NCBI GenBank assembly: GCA_037382065.1
Contig: JARRQF010000027.1
Location: forward strand, 1 to 30,148
Reading direction: 5' to 3'
Length of the DNA stretch: 30,148 nucleotides
DNA from: Thiodiazotropha sp037382065
GTDB lineage: Bacteria; Pseudomonadota; Gammaproteobacteria; Chromatiales; Chromatiaceae
The position numbers were made by a program, and so were the translations under genes. The number at the start of each line of letters is the position of its first letter. Position 1 is the first letter of the stretch. This document shows positions 23,520 through 30,148 of this stretch, in pieces. The notes under the pieces are model-generated. The model was not told where the DNA came from. It saw nothing but the letters and a program-made list of their open reading frames with translations, and made no database searches.

Positions 23520-24569
23520 ATGAGGCATTTGCTGGTTACATATATCCTTGGTTTGGCGTTGCTGCCCATTTTTCCAACAGTTGAGGCGGTTGAACTTGAG
23601 ACATCCGAAGTTGTTAAGCATGAGACAACTAGAGAGTTTTGGCTGGATGGGGTAGTCGAGGCGATTAACCAGACCACTCTCTCCGCACAGACCCAGGGCC
23701 AGGTTGAGGATATTCTGTTCGATGTTGATAATTACGTTGAAAAAGGCCAAGTGGTAGTCAAGCTGAAAGATACCGAACAGAAAGCGGGTTTGAATCAGGC
23801 CAAGGCTGACCAGAAAGAGGCAGCAGCCCGGTTGACGGAGGCGGAAGACAATTTTAAGCGCACGAAAGATCTATTCGGGCGTAAGCTCGCATCTCAATCT
23901 CAGCTCGATACCGCTACCGCTTCACTGAAGTCGGCGCGGGCTCGAAAAGAGTCCTCAAATGCCCGTCTGGCCCGTGCTAGCGAGCAGTTTGAGTATACCA
24001 AGATCAGAGCACCCTACAGTGGCATCGTCACACATCGGTATGTCGAGATAGGTGAGATTGCCTCTATCGGGCAGAAGTTGATGAGCGGAATATCCCTCGA
24101 CCAGCTTCGGGTGACGGTTGACATGCCACAGAGTTTAATTTCAGTGATCCGTGAGCAGGGTAAAGCTAGGGTAATACTCCCTGACGGAGAGGTGATTGAT
24201 GGCAATGGGCTGACGATTTTTCCATTTGCTGATCAAAGTACTGGCACCTTTAGCGTACGAGTAGATCTACCAGAGGGGGTTAAAAATCTGTTTCCTGGCA
24301 TGTTCGTCAAAACTGCCTTTGTCACAGGTACTAAACAGGTATTGGTGGTACCTCATCAGGCGGTGGTCTACCGCTCTGAAGTAACCGCCGTCTATGTCCT
24401 AGGTAGTGATGGGCGGGTGCATTTCCGTCAAATCCGCGCAGGTAAGCCACAGACCGATGGCACAATGTCAGTGATTGCAGGTCTCTCTGTAGGAGAGCAG
24501 GTGGCCTTGGATCCGGTAGCCGCCACAGCACTTCTGAAACAACAGCGGGCGGAGAGTCGTGATGAGTAG
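23520..24569 (+). CDS. RND efflux periplasmic adaptor (MFP, HlyD/AcrA family)
   Basis: The 349-residue adaptor has a signal peptide at 1-23 (LLVTYILGLALLPIFPTVEA) without a lipobox Cys. A lipoyl/barrel-sandwich half follows (LDGVVEAINQTTLSAQTQGQVEDI, then DNYVEKGQVVVKL). Next is an alpha-hairpin (about 90-160, with KRTKDLFGRKLASQSQLDTA) and the second lipoyl half (FEYTKIRAPYSGIVTHRYVEIGE). Beta-barrel and membrane-proximal domains complete it. It bridges the inner-membrane pump to an outer-membrane channel. GGAG lies eight bases before the ATG, and its last 8 bases overlap the pump gene. No regulator or channel gene is next to it. Substrate cannot be read from the sequence. Confidence 0.92.
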   Translation: MRHLLVTYILGLALLPIFPTVEAVELETSEVVKHETTREFWLDGVVEAINQTTLSAQTQGQVEDILFDVDNYVEKGQVVVKLKDTEQKAGLNQAKADQKEAAARLTEAEDNFKRTKDLFGRKLASQSQLDTATASLKSARARKESSNARLARASEQFEYTKIRAPYSGIVTHRYVEIGEIASIGQKLMSGISLDQLRVTVDMPQSLISVIREQGKARVILPDGEVIDGNGLTIFPFADQSTGTFSVRVDLPEGVKNLFPGMFVKTAFVTGTKQVLVVPHQAVVYRSEVTAVYVLGSDGRVHFRQIRAGKPQTDGTMSVIAGLSVGEQVALDPVAATALLKQQRAESRDE

Positions 24570-27500
24570 ACTGGGAATTTCGGGTACCGTGGCCAAGCAG
24601 TTTTTGGTCACTGAAATTACCCCATTGCTTGCTGTAGTTGGTCTGTTGCTCGGTGTTTTCGCGGTGATGGTGACGCCAAGAGAAGAGGAGCCCCAGATTA
24701 ATGTCACCTTCGCTAATGTCTTTATCCCCTTTCCAGGTGCCACTGCGACCGAAATTGAGAATTTAGTAGCGACTCCAGCGGAGCAGGTGTTGTCTGAGAT
24801 TGATGGCATTAAGCATGTCTACTCCACTTCACGACCGGGTATGGCTGTGCTAACTGTACAGTTCCTAGTAGGAGAGAACCGCGAGGACGCCATCGTGCGC
24901 CTCTTTAGTAAGGTTTATGCAAATCAGGATTGGCTACCTCAGGGACTCGGCGTCGGGCAACCTATCATCAAACCTAAGGGCATTGATGATGTGCCTATCG
25001 TTACTGCCACCCTATGGTCAGAAAATCCCGAGGTGGGCGCCTATGAGTTGGGACAGGTAGCGCACGCCATCGAGTCGGAGCTGAAGCGGGTGCCTGGAAC
25101 ACGAGACATCTACACAATCGGCAACCCTGATCGGGTGGTCCATGTGCTACTCGATCCTCAGGCGCTGGCAGGACACGGTATCGATTTGAGTGATCTGCGG
25201 GCCGCCCTGCAGGCAGGTAATCACATTAAGGACAATATCAGTGTCACGGAAGATAATCGGGAGTTATTGGTGCAGGCTGGTACCTTCCTGACTTCAGCAG
25301 AAGAGATTGGCAATCTGGTGGTCGGCGTGAGTGACGGCAAAGCGATCTACCTGCGCGATGTGGCTCAGGTGACCCATAAGCCCGATCTGCCCAAGCAATA
25401 TGTCTGGATGGGAGTCGGTCCCGAAGGCGCCATTAAACAGCTTCCTGATGGGGGTAAGTTTCCCGCAGTGACGGTTGCGGTAGCGAAAAAAGCCGGCACC
25501 AATGCCGTGGAAATCGCCAAGTCGGTGATTGATCGATTCGATCAGCTGCAAGGCGTCTTCATCCCCGAGGGCGTGCACGCAACGATCACTCGTAACTATG
25601 GAGAGACCGCCGAAGCCAAAGCGAATAAACTGATTACTAAGCTCGCCTTCGCCACCCTGTCCGTGGTGCTTCTGGTGTTATTGACGATTGGTTGGCGAGA
25701 GGCGTTTATTGTGGGTGCTGCTGTGGTGGTGACCCTGGCGATCACCCTGTTCGCCTCTTGGGCCTGGGGCTTTACGCTAAACCGAGTCTCTCTGTTCGCA
25801 TTGATCTTCTCCATTGGTATTCTGGTGGACGATGCCATTGTGGTGGTAGAAAATATACACCGCCACTTACAGCTGGGTTCCAAAAACTTGCTGGAGGCGA
25901 TACCCAAAGCGGTAGACGAGGTAGGTGGTCCCACCATCCTGGCTACCTTTACCGTGATTGCCGCGCTGTTGCCGATGGCCTTTGTAACAGGTCTGATGGG
26001 GCCCTATATGAGTCCAATACCCATCAATGCCAGTACCGGTATGCTGATCTCCCTGGTTGTTGCCTTTGTTTTTACCCCTTGGTTGACTCATCAGGTCTTG
26101 GCAAACCAGGCGGAACATATCGCCTCCCATGTCGATAGTCAGCAGGCATCGAAGTTAAACCGCTTCTTCAGCATAGTGATGTCACCCTTTCTGCTGGGTG
26201 GGCGGGGTAACCTAATGCGCTGGGTATTACTCGGCTCGATCATGCTGTTGATTGCCGCTTCCATTTCGCTGGTTGCAACCAAATCGGTAGTATTGAAGAT
26301 GCTGCCATTCGATAATAAGTCGGAGTTCCAGGTGATGCTGGATATGCCGGAAGGGACTAGCCTGGAACAGACCACCCGAGTGCTGGATGAACTGGGGGAT
26401 TACCTGGGTAGTGTGGCGGAGGTAACTGACTACGAAGTCTATTCAGGCACCTCCTCGCCAATTGGTTTCAATGGCTTGGTACGCCAATACTATCTACGCA
26501 AAGGCGCCCATCTTGGTGACATCCAGGTCAATCTGGTAGACAAACATCACCGACAGCGAAAAAGTCACGAGGTCGCATTGGCAGTTCGTGCACCACTACA
26601 AACAATTGCCCGGGAGTATAATGGTAACGTTAAAGTGGTGGAGGTTCCGCCAGGGCCTCCTGTTATGTCTCCACTGGTAGCTGAAGTCTATGGCCTAAAC
26701 TACGAAGGGCAGACCGAAGCGACCTGGGAGATTCGTCAGGTATTTGAAAACACCCCAGATATCATTGATGTGGATGATAGTGTCGAGTACCCCTCTGCCA
26801 AGTTTGTGGTACAGGTCGACCGGGCTAAGGCCGCACGTCTTGGTGTGGCGCAAAGTACGGTAGCTGAAGCGCTGGCGACGGTATTGGATGGCGAAGATGC
26901 CAGCTATCTGCATAGTGAGAAGCTTAAGTATGCAGTGCCGATCCGCATTGAATACTCCGAGGCAAATAAGGCCGATCTTGATCAGGTGCTTGCATTGCGG
27001 GTTCGTTCACAGAGCGGTAGTCTGGTGCCACTCTCAGAGATTGTTCAAGTTATTCCCAGGGTGCGGGAAATCTCAATCCAGCATAAGGATCTAATGCCGG
27101 TCGTCTATGTTACTGGTGATATGGCGGGGGAGACCGACAGCCCGCTGTATGGCCTGTTCGATATCTCGGAGCAGTTACAGGGAGAGGGTAATGGTGGTAT
27201 CGAGCAGTGGTTTCTGCAGCAACCGGAAAATCCCTACGCCTACAGCCTGAAATGGGACGGTGAGTGGCAGATTACCTACGAAACCTTCCGGGACATGGGC
27301 ATCGCCTACTCGGTCGGCTTGCTGATGATCTATCTGCTGGTTGTCGCCCAGTTCCGCTCATATTTAGTGCCCCTGGTGATTATGGCGCCCATTCCGCTAA
27401 CTGTAATTGGCATCCTGCCGGGACACGCCCTGCTGGGTGCCCAATTCACCGCAACCTCAATGATTGGCATGATCGCCTTGGCAGGGATTATCGTACGCAA

Positions 27501-27786
27501 CTCGATTCTATTGGTGGATTTCGTCAATCAACAGGTTCGCGAGGGCATGGATTTAGATAAAGCTGTTATCAATTCCGCAGCGGTGCGTGCTAAGCCTATC
27601 GCCCTTACTGCCGTGGCGGCAATGGCTGGAGGCTTTTTCATTTTGGATGACCCGATCTTCAGTGGTTTGGCCGTTTCTCTGATCTTTGGCCTGTTTGTCT
27701 CGACCGTATTAACCCTGGTTGTCATACCGGTGGTTTACTACGCAGCGATGCGAAATCGTGTGGCATTCATCAAGGCAGGTGAATGA
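24562..27786 (+). CDS. RND efflux pump, inner-membrane subunit (AcrB/HAE-like)
   Basis: The 1074-residue pump has the expected repeat of two halves, each with one membrane helix, a large periplasmic porter/docking loop and a helix bundle. TM4 carries GILVDDAIVVVENIHRH with the proton-relay pair D423-D424. The TM10 partner is R979 in GIIVRNSILLVDF, at the position of AcrB K940; Arg here is seen in a subset of RND pumps, to my knowledge. The extreme N-terminus (ISGTVAKQFLVTEITPLLAVVG) and TPREEEPQINV are typical of this subgroup. The ATG at 24562 is preferred to the GTG one codon earlier because GGAGAG sits five bases before it. It overlaps the adaptor gene by 8 bp. No TolC-like channel gene is encoded here. 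Confidence 0.93.
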   Translation: MSRLGISGTVAKQFLVTEITPLLAVVGLLLGVFAVMVTPREEEPQINVTFANVFIPFPGATATEIENLVATPAEQVLSEIDGIKHVYSTSRPGMAVLTVQFLVGENREDAIVRLFSKVYANQDWLPQGLGVGQPIIKPKGIDDVPIVTATLWSENPEVGAYELGQVAHAIESELKRVPGTRDIYTIGNPDRVVHVLLDPQALAGHGIDLSDLRAALQAGNHIKDNISVTEDNRELLVQAGTFLTSAEEIGNLVVGVSDGKAIYLRDVAQVTHKPDLPKQYVWMGVGPEGAIKQLPDGGKFPAVTVAVAKKAGTNAVEIAKSVIDRFDQLQGVFIPEGVHATITRNYGETAEAKANKLITKLAFATLSVVLLVLLTIGWREAFIVGAAVVVTLAITLFASWAWGFTLNRVSLFALIFSIGILVDDAIVVVENIHRHLQLGSKNLLEAIPKAVDEVGGPTILATFTVIAALLPMAFVTGLMGPYMSPIPINASTGMLISLVVAFVFTPWLTHQVLANQAEHIASHVDSQQASKLNRFFSIVMSPFLLGGRGNLMRWVLLGSIMLLIAASISLVATKSVVLKMLPFDNKSEFQVMLDMPEGTSLEQTTRVLDELGDYLGSVAEVTDYEVYSGTSSPIGFNGLVRQYYLRKGAHLGDIQVNLVDKHHRQRKSHEVALAVRAPLQTIAREYNGNVKVVEVPPGPPVMSPLVAEVYGLNYEGQTEATWEIRQVFENTPDIIDVDDSVEYPSAKFVVQVDRAKAARLGVAQSTVAEALATVLDGEDASYLHSEKLKYAVPIRIEYSEANKADLDQVLALRVRSQSGSLVPLSEIVQVIPRVREISIQHKDLMPVVYVTGDMAGETDSPLYGLFDISEQLQGEGNGGIEQWFLQQPENPYAYSLKWDGEWQITYETFRDMGIAYSVGLLMIYLLVVAQFRSYLVPLVIMAPIPLTVIGILPGHALLGAQFTATSMIGMIALAGIIVRNSILLVDFVNQQVREGMDLDKAVINSAAVRAKPIALTAVAAMAGGFFILDDPIFSGLAVSLIFGLFVSTVLTLVVIPVVYYAAMRNRVAFIKAGE

Positions 27787-27821
27787 TGATTACCATATCG
27801 GATTAATAAATGTAAAGCGGT

Positions 27822-27848
27822 TGTAGGGGGCGGTTATGCCGCATCCTA
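27822..27848. repeat. short palindromic intergenic repeat after the efflux operon
   Basis: GTAGG (27822-27826) and CCTAC (27844-27848) enclose GGGCGGTTATGCCGCAT, a REP-like fold related to the GTAGGATGCGG family seen elsewhere in the window. It may protect or end the efflux transcript. Confidence 0.45.
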
Positions 27849-27891
27849 CTAAACTGCTTCTCAGCAATAGACACATTAACCTGCAACTCCT

Positions 27892-28035
27892 TGGAGTAGC
27901 GGGCTATTCTGCGTCGTTGCGCGCCGTGCATGGATGCACCCGTGTCGCGGGCACATGGATGTGCAGGAGCGACCCTTGCCCTGTACCACCACAAACGCAC
28001 CCTTCACGCTGCCCAACTGATCTTTTTAGGTTAAA
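27892..28035. repeat. ~145-bp direct repeat downstream of the efflux operon
   Basis: This is a second copy of 23319-23464. It ends in GCCCAACTGATCTTTTTAGG (28011-28030), the complement of the border motif at 6199-6217. It is directly joined to an inverted copy of the MITE-like composite. Confidence 0.85.
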
Positions 28036-28077
28036 CCGATAGGTAATTTTTGAATACGCGATAAAATTCGTGATTGC

Positions 28078-28165
28078 GTAGGATGCAGTGAGCGGTGCGA
28101 ACCGCATCAATAGTGCGATGGCTCACGAACATCAATGATGCGGTTCGTACCTCACCACATCCTAC
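28078..28165. repeat. MITE-like hairpin element, inverted copy
   Basis: GTAGGATGCAGTGAGCGGTG and CTCACCACATCCTAC form the ends of a ~30-bp imperfect inverted repeat. Together with flanks (28031-28190) it is the reverse complement of the composite at about 7040-7215, including the TTACCTATCGGTTTA tail and the CTGTCCCACCATTAA flank. Confidence 0.75.
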
Positions 28166-28268
28166 ATTTCATTCCTTAATGGTGGGACAGAATCCCGTAA
28201 GGTTGAAACACCCTTTACTTTAGGGGGGGCAAAACAGATCATCTTTTGATAAGAGTAATTGTATTAAA

Positions 28269-29063
28269 TTGCCTGCCTTTATTGCATGTTTATATTATTC
28301 TAATGAAAATTGGTTGGTATATCAACATATAAATAAAACATTAACAGGTTACACTGATTATACCTCATATGAGGTTAGCGATAATTATAGTCATGATTTC
28401 CAACATATTCAGACAGTATGGTCAGATCAGCTAAAGAGAAGGGTATTTCGCTTCTATAGTCACATAAATAAAGATGATGACCGTGGATTGGATAATGGAA
28501 AAGTACGAGCTGAAATTAAAGTATATGATAAATCATACAGCTGGTTGCAAGCCAAGCTTGGCGAGAAATTCAAATATACCTGGAAGTTTAAAATACCTTC
28601 TGATTATCATGCAGGAACAAGATTTGCGCATATTTTCCAAATTAAATCGAAAGGTGGAGATGATAGTAGCCCAATATTTACACTTTCAATGCGAGTGTTA
28701 GATGGCATGGAAAAGATTTATGTCCAATATCGAGAGTGCTCTGCTTGTCCTCTTCAAAAGAATGCAATAAAAGATCTGTTAAGTTTTAAAGGGAAATGGA
28801 TAGCAGCAACAACTATTTTAAGCGTAGGTGATGGCAATGATGGCGAGATTAAATTTTATTTAAAGGATTATGAAACGGGAGAAAAATTACTCACGTATCG
28901 AGATAGTAATATCGATACCTGGAGAGGATCATCATCAGATGATGAGGCATTTTTAAGGCCCAAGTGGGGCCTATATAGAAGTAAAGAGTCATCTGATAGC
29001 TGGCCTTTAGCGGATGAAACGATTGATCTAGCGAATATTATAATCAGAAAATATGAGTATTGA
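28269..29063 (+). CDS. polysaccharide-lyase-like protein, probably missing its true N-terminus
   Basis: The 264 residues resemble the concanavalin-like polysaccharide lyase group (PF14099; heparin lyase I / glucuronan lyase type). Supporting features are KVRAEIKVYDKS near the start of the fold, FKIPSDYHAGTRFAHIFQIK, FKGKWIAATT, GEIKFYLKDYETGEKLLTY, DTWRG and the marker RPKWGLYRS. Such enzymes cleave acidic polysaccharides by beta-elimination and are exported. The only available start is a TTG at 28269 without a ribosome-binding site; the frame is open back to a stop at 28221-28223 but has no ATG, and no normal signal peptide precedes the fold. The upstream DNA is dispersed repeat and a G7 run, so the 5' end was probably lost or frameshifted. 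It may be inactive. Confidence 0.65.
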   Translation: MPAFIACLYYSNENWLVYQHINKTLTGYTDYTSYEVSDNYSHDFQHIQTVWSDQLKRRVFRFYSHINKDDDRGLDNGKVRAEIKVYDKSYSWLQAKLGEKFKYTWKFKIPSDYHAGTRFAHIFQIKSKGGDDSSPIFTLSMRVLDGMEKIYVQYRECSACPLQKNAIKDLLSFKGKWIAATTILSVGDGNDGEIKFYLKDYETGEKLLTYRDSNIDTWRGSSSDDEAFLRPKWGLYRSKESSDSWPLADETIDLANIIIRKYEY

Positions 29064-29064
29064 C

Positions 29065-29088
29065 CTCCGCTGAATTGATTCAGCGGAG
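29065..29088. terminator. hairpin at the end of the lyase-like gene
   Basis: CTCCGCTGAA and TTCAGCGGAG form a perfect 10-bp stem with a TTGA loop, two bases after the stop codon. No T-run follows on the plus strand. It also lies 20 bases past the 3' end of the leftward gene at 29109, so it may serve both convergent transcripts. Confidence 0.6.
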
Positions 29089-29108
29089 TCATAAGATCGT
29101 TAAGTGAG

Positions 29109-29600
29109 TTACTTTAGAGATGTACGAGAAGTCACGCTTACAAGGATTATCAGCCCAGAAGTAAATAGCCAAAAGGCGGTAGGCAACGGTATAGGACGTA
29201 GGAGGATTGGGTTTTCATCAAGATTGATATAAGTAGAGTTTTCCCCTGCGTTTGTCAGGTCCAAGCGATTGATGCTGAGCAGAGGGGGGAGATAATTTGT
29301 TGGGTTATTACCCCACCAAGTTGCCCTGTCATATAGATTGGCTGATTCATTATCAACATTGCCAAAGTATTGATCAATGCGTGCCGTCGGCGGATAGTTA
29401 TCATGCATATGCTGCACTGTTTGTGATGATTCGTGAAAATTGTCATCTATGGACGTAGAGAGTGAAACATATCGATTGACACCGTTAATATCCATATCTC
29501 TTGACCCGGCATATTCGATAATAGCGGCAGGGCTGCTCATTGGCGTGAAGATTGCTATTCTGAGAAAAATCCCCATTAATGCAGTAGAACAAGTATTCAT
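29109..29600 (-). CDS. exported protein with IPLP-type CTERM sorting signal
   Basis: The 163-residue protein is read from the ATG at 29600, chosen because GGAG lies eight bases upstream and the following residues form a signal-peptide-like stretch (TALMGIFLRIAIFTPMSSPA). A longer frame to 29669 has no such support. The body is polar and Asn/Asp/Tyr-rich with no recognised domain. The C-terminus reads RPIPLPTAFWLFTSGLIILV followed by a short Arg/Lys tail, matching the VPLPA-type variant of the PEP-CTERM signal. It would be anchored and processed by an exosortase-type enzyme. It faces the lyase-like gene convergently. Confidence 0.65.
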   Translation of the reverse strand: MNTCSTALMGIFLRIAIFTPMSSPAAIIEYAGSRDMDINGVNRYVSLSTSIDDNFHESSQTVQHMHDNYPPTARIDQYFGNVDNESANLYDRATWWGNNPTNYLPPLLSINRLDLTNAGENSTYINLDENPILLRPIPLPTAFWLFTSGLIILVSVTSRTSLK

Positions 29601-30052
29601 AGTAAAGCTCCATTTGCTTATAAAATGAATGTCGTTAACGTACGAGAATAATGTGGTGGGTAATTCCACGCTCTGGATGTAATGTTTATCCAGAAAAATA
29701 GTGAGTTAAAATGACTCATTAAATTGAACGTTAGGTTCTACAGTCCAGATTATTTTTAATGGTAATCTAATGGTAGTTTAGTCATCGCAGATGTATAGTT
29801 TTTCTTGGTGTTTAATTGAAAATACTCTATTGATTCTATTTTAAATGGGAATGTAGGGAGCCCCTCCGATCGCTTGCAGCCTACGAGGTACGGAAAGATA
29901 TTTAGAAATACCATATAACGATAGGCTCATGCTGACACTGTTCAGTATTTTATCGTATTTAGGTGTTCCAGTACGGCTATTAAAAATGAAAGTAATCCAA
30001 ACCTGAAGAGATAAAATATAAAGGTGCATTCTGGGTTCGCTAGTGTGGTGCT
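29601..30052. other. AT-rich intergenic region
   Basis: There is no convincing gene. TCTGGAT (29672-29678) and ATCCAGA (29688-29694) form a small hairpin. A leftward 71-codon frame (29841-30056) contains VPRRLQAIGGAPYIP, but no family was recognised and it has no clear ribosome-binding site. Confidence 0.4.
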
Positions 30053-30148
30053 TCATACAAATTGACGATGATAGCGTGACGCTAAGCGGTTAGCCGCTAG
30101 GCGCGTGCCGCCGGGAATGGCTTCTCCCTTTCCAAGGCGCGCAACAAC
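30053..30148 (-). CDS. possible C-terminal end of a gene entering from the right edge
   Basis: On the complement, 31 codons are open from the window edge to a TGA at 30053-30055, reading LGKGEAIPGGTRLAANRLAS and ending HRQFV. The stretch is clearly GC-richer than the 450 bases to its left, as would be expected at a coding boundary. It is too short to assign to a family and could be repeat DNA. Confidence 0.3.
   Translation of the reverse strand, partial: VVARLGKGEAIPGGTRLAANRLASRYHRQFV

Noticed and set aside
29841..30056. 71-codon leftward frame near the right end.
   Set aside because: No start signal and no family; one phrase looks protein-like but is not enough.

Overview
The window looks like a chromosomal segment of a gammaproteobacterium, possibly a marine or sulfur-oxidising lineage. 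The evidence is a UbiD close to the E. coli type, an exosortase-type (PEP-CTERM) protein, an RND efflux pair, and intergenic space filled with dispersed palindromic repeats. A V-type ATPase operon is unusual for this class. No 16S or other phylogenetic marker is present, so the lineage is inference.

Positions 1-6.2 kb are an accessory, defence-like block. It holds the end of a DUF2971 protein and a small membrane-anchored coiled-coil protein bracketed by two 113-bp direct repeats. Next come a large AAA_13 ATPase with zinc hook and anticodon-nuclease-like C-terminus (RloC/PrrC type) and a coiled-coil DUF2130 protein with a PD-(D/E)XK-like core. The block ends with a leftward phage-type HTH-S24 repressor. 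Upstream of the repressor lie three evenly spaced palindromic operators and back-to-back promoters, a lambda-like switch with no gene on its right side.

Positions 6.2-7.58 kb are a gene-free mosaic of dispersed repeats: MITE-like hairpins, a 143-bp direct repeat, and a 118/131-bp tandem array. Positions 7.58-10.8 kb hold an exported protein of unknown family, a PEP-CTERM protein and an orphan ParA ATPase, all leftward. Positions 10.96-20.04 kb are a leftward housekeeping block: ubiD, and upstream of it a seven-gene V-type ATPase operon in transcription order B-D-I-K-E-DUF2764-A with 4-bp overlaps or very short gaps. The K subunit keeps residues that match the Na+ ligands of the Enterococcus enzyme.

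Positions 20.8-23.5 kb hold a striking rightward 594-residue modular repeat protein (N-terminal duplication, Asn/Thr minisatellite, Ala/Gly-rich region, 11/18-residue helical repeats), followed by a broken muramidase fragment and another coding remnant among repeats. Positions 23.5-27.8 kb encode an RND periplasmic adaptor and inner-membrane pump, flanked by ~145-bp direct repeats. The right end has a polysaccharide-lyase-like gene apparently lacking its own start, a protein with a probable IPLP-type C-terminal sorting signal, and possibly the tail of another gene.

The best candidates for something undescribed are the RloC-like/DUF2130 pair with its palindrome-dense gap, the 594-residue repeat protein, and the repressor/operator unit whose S24 catalytic serine is alanine.
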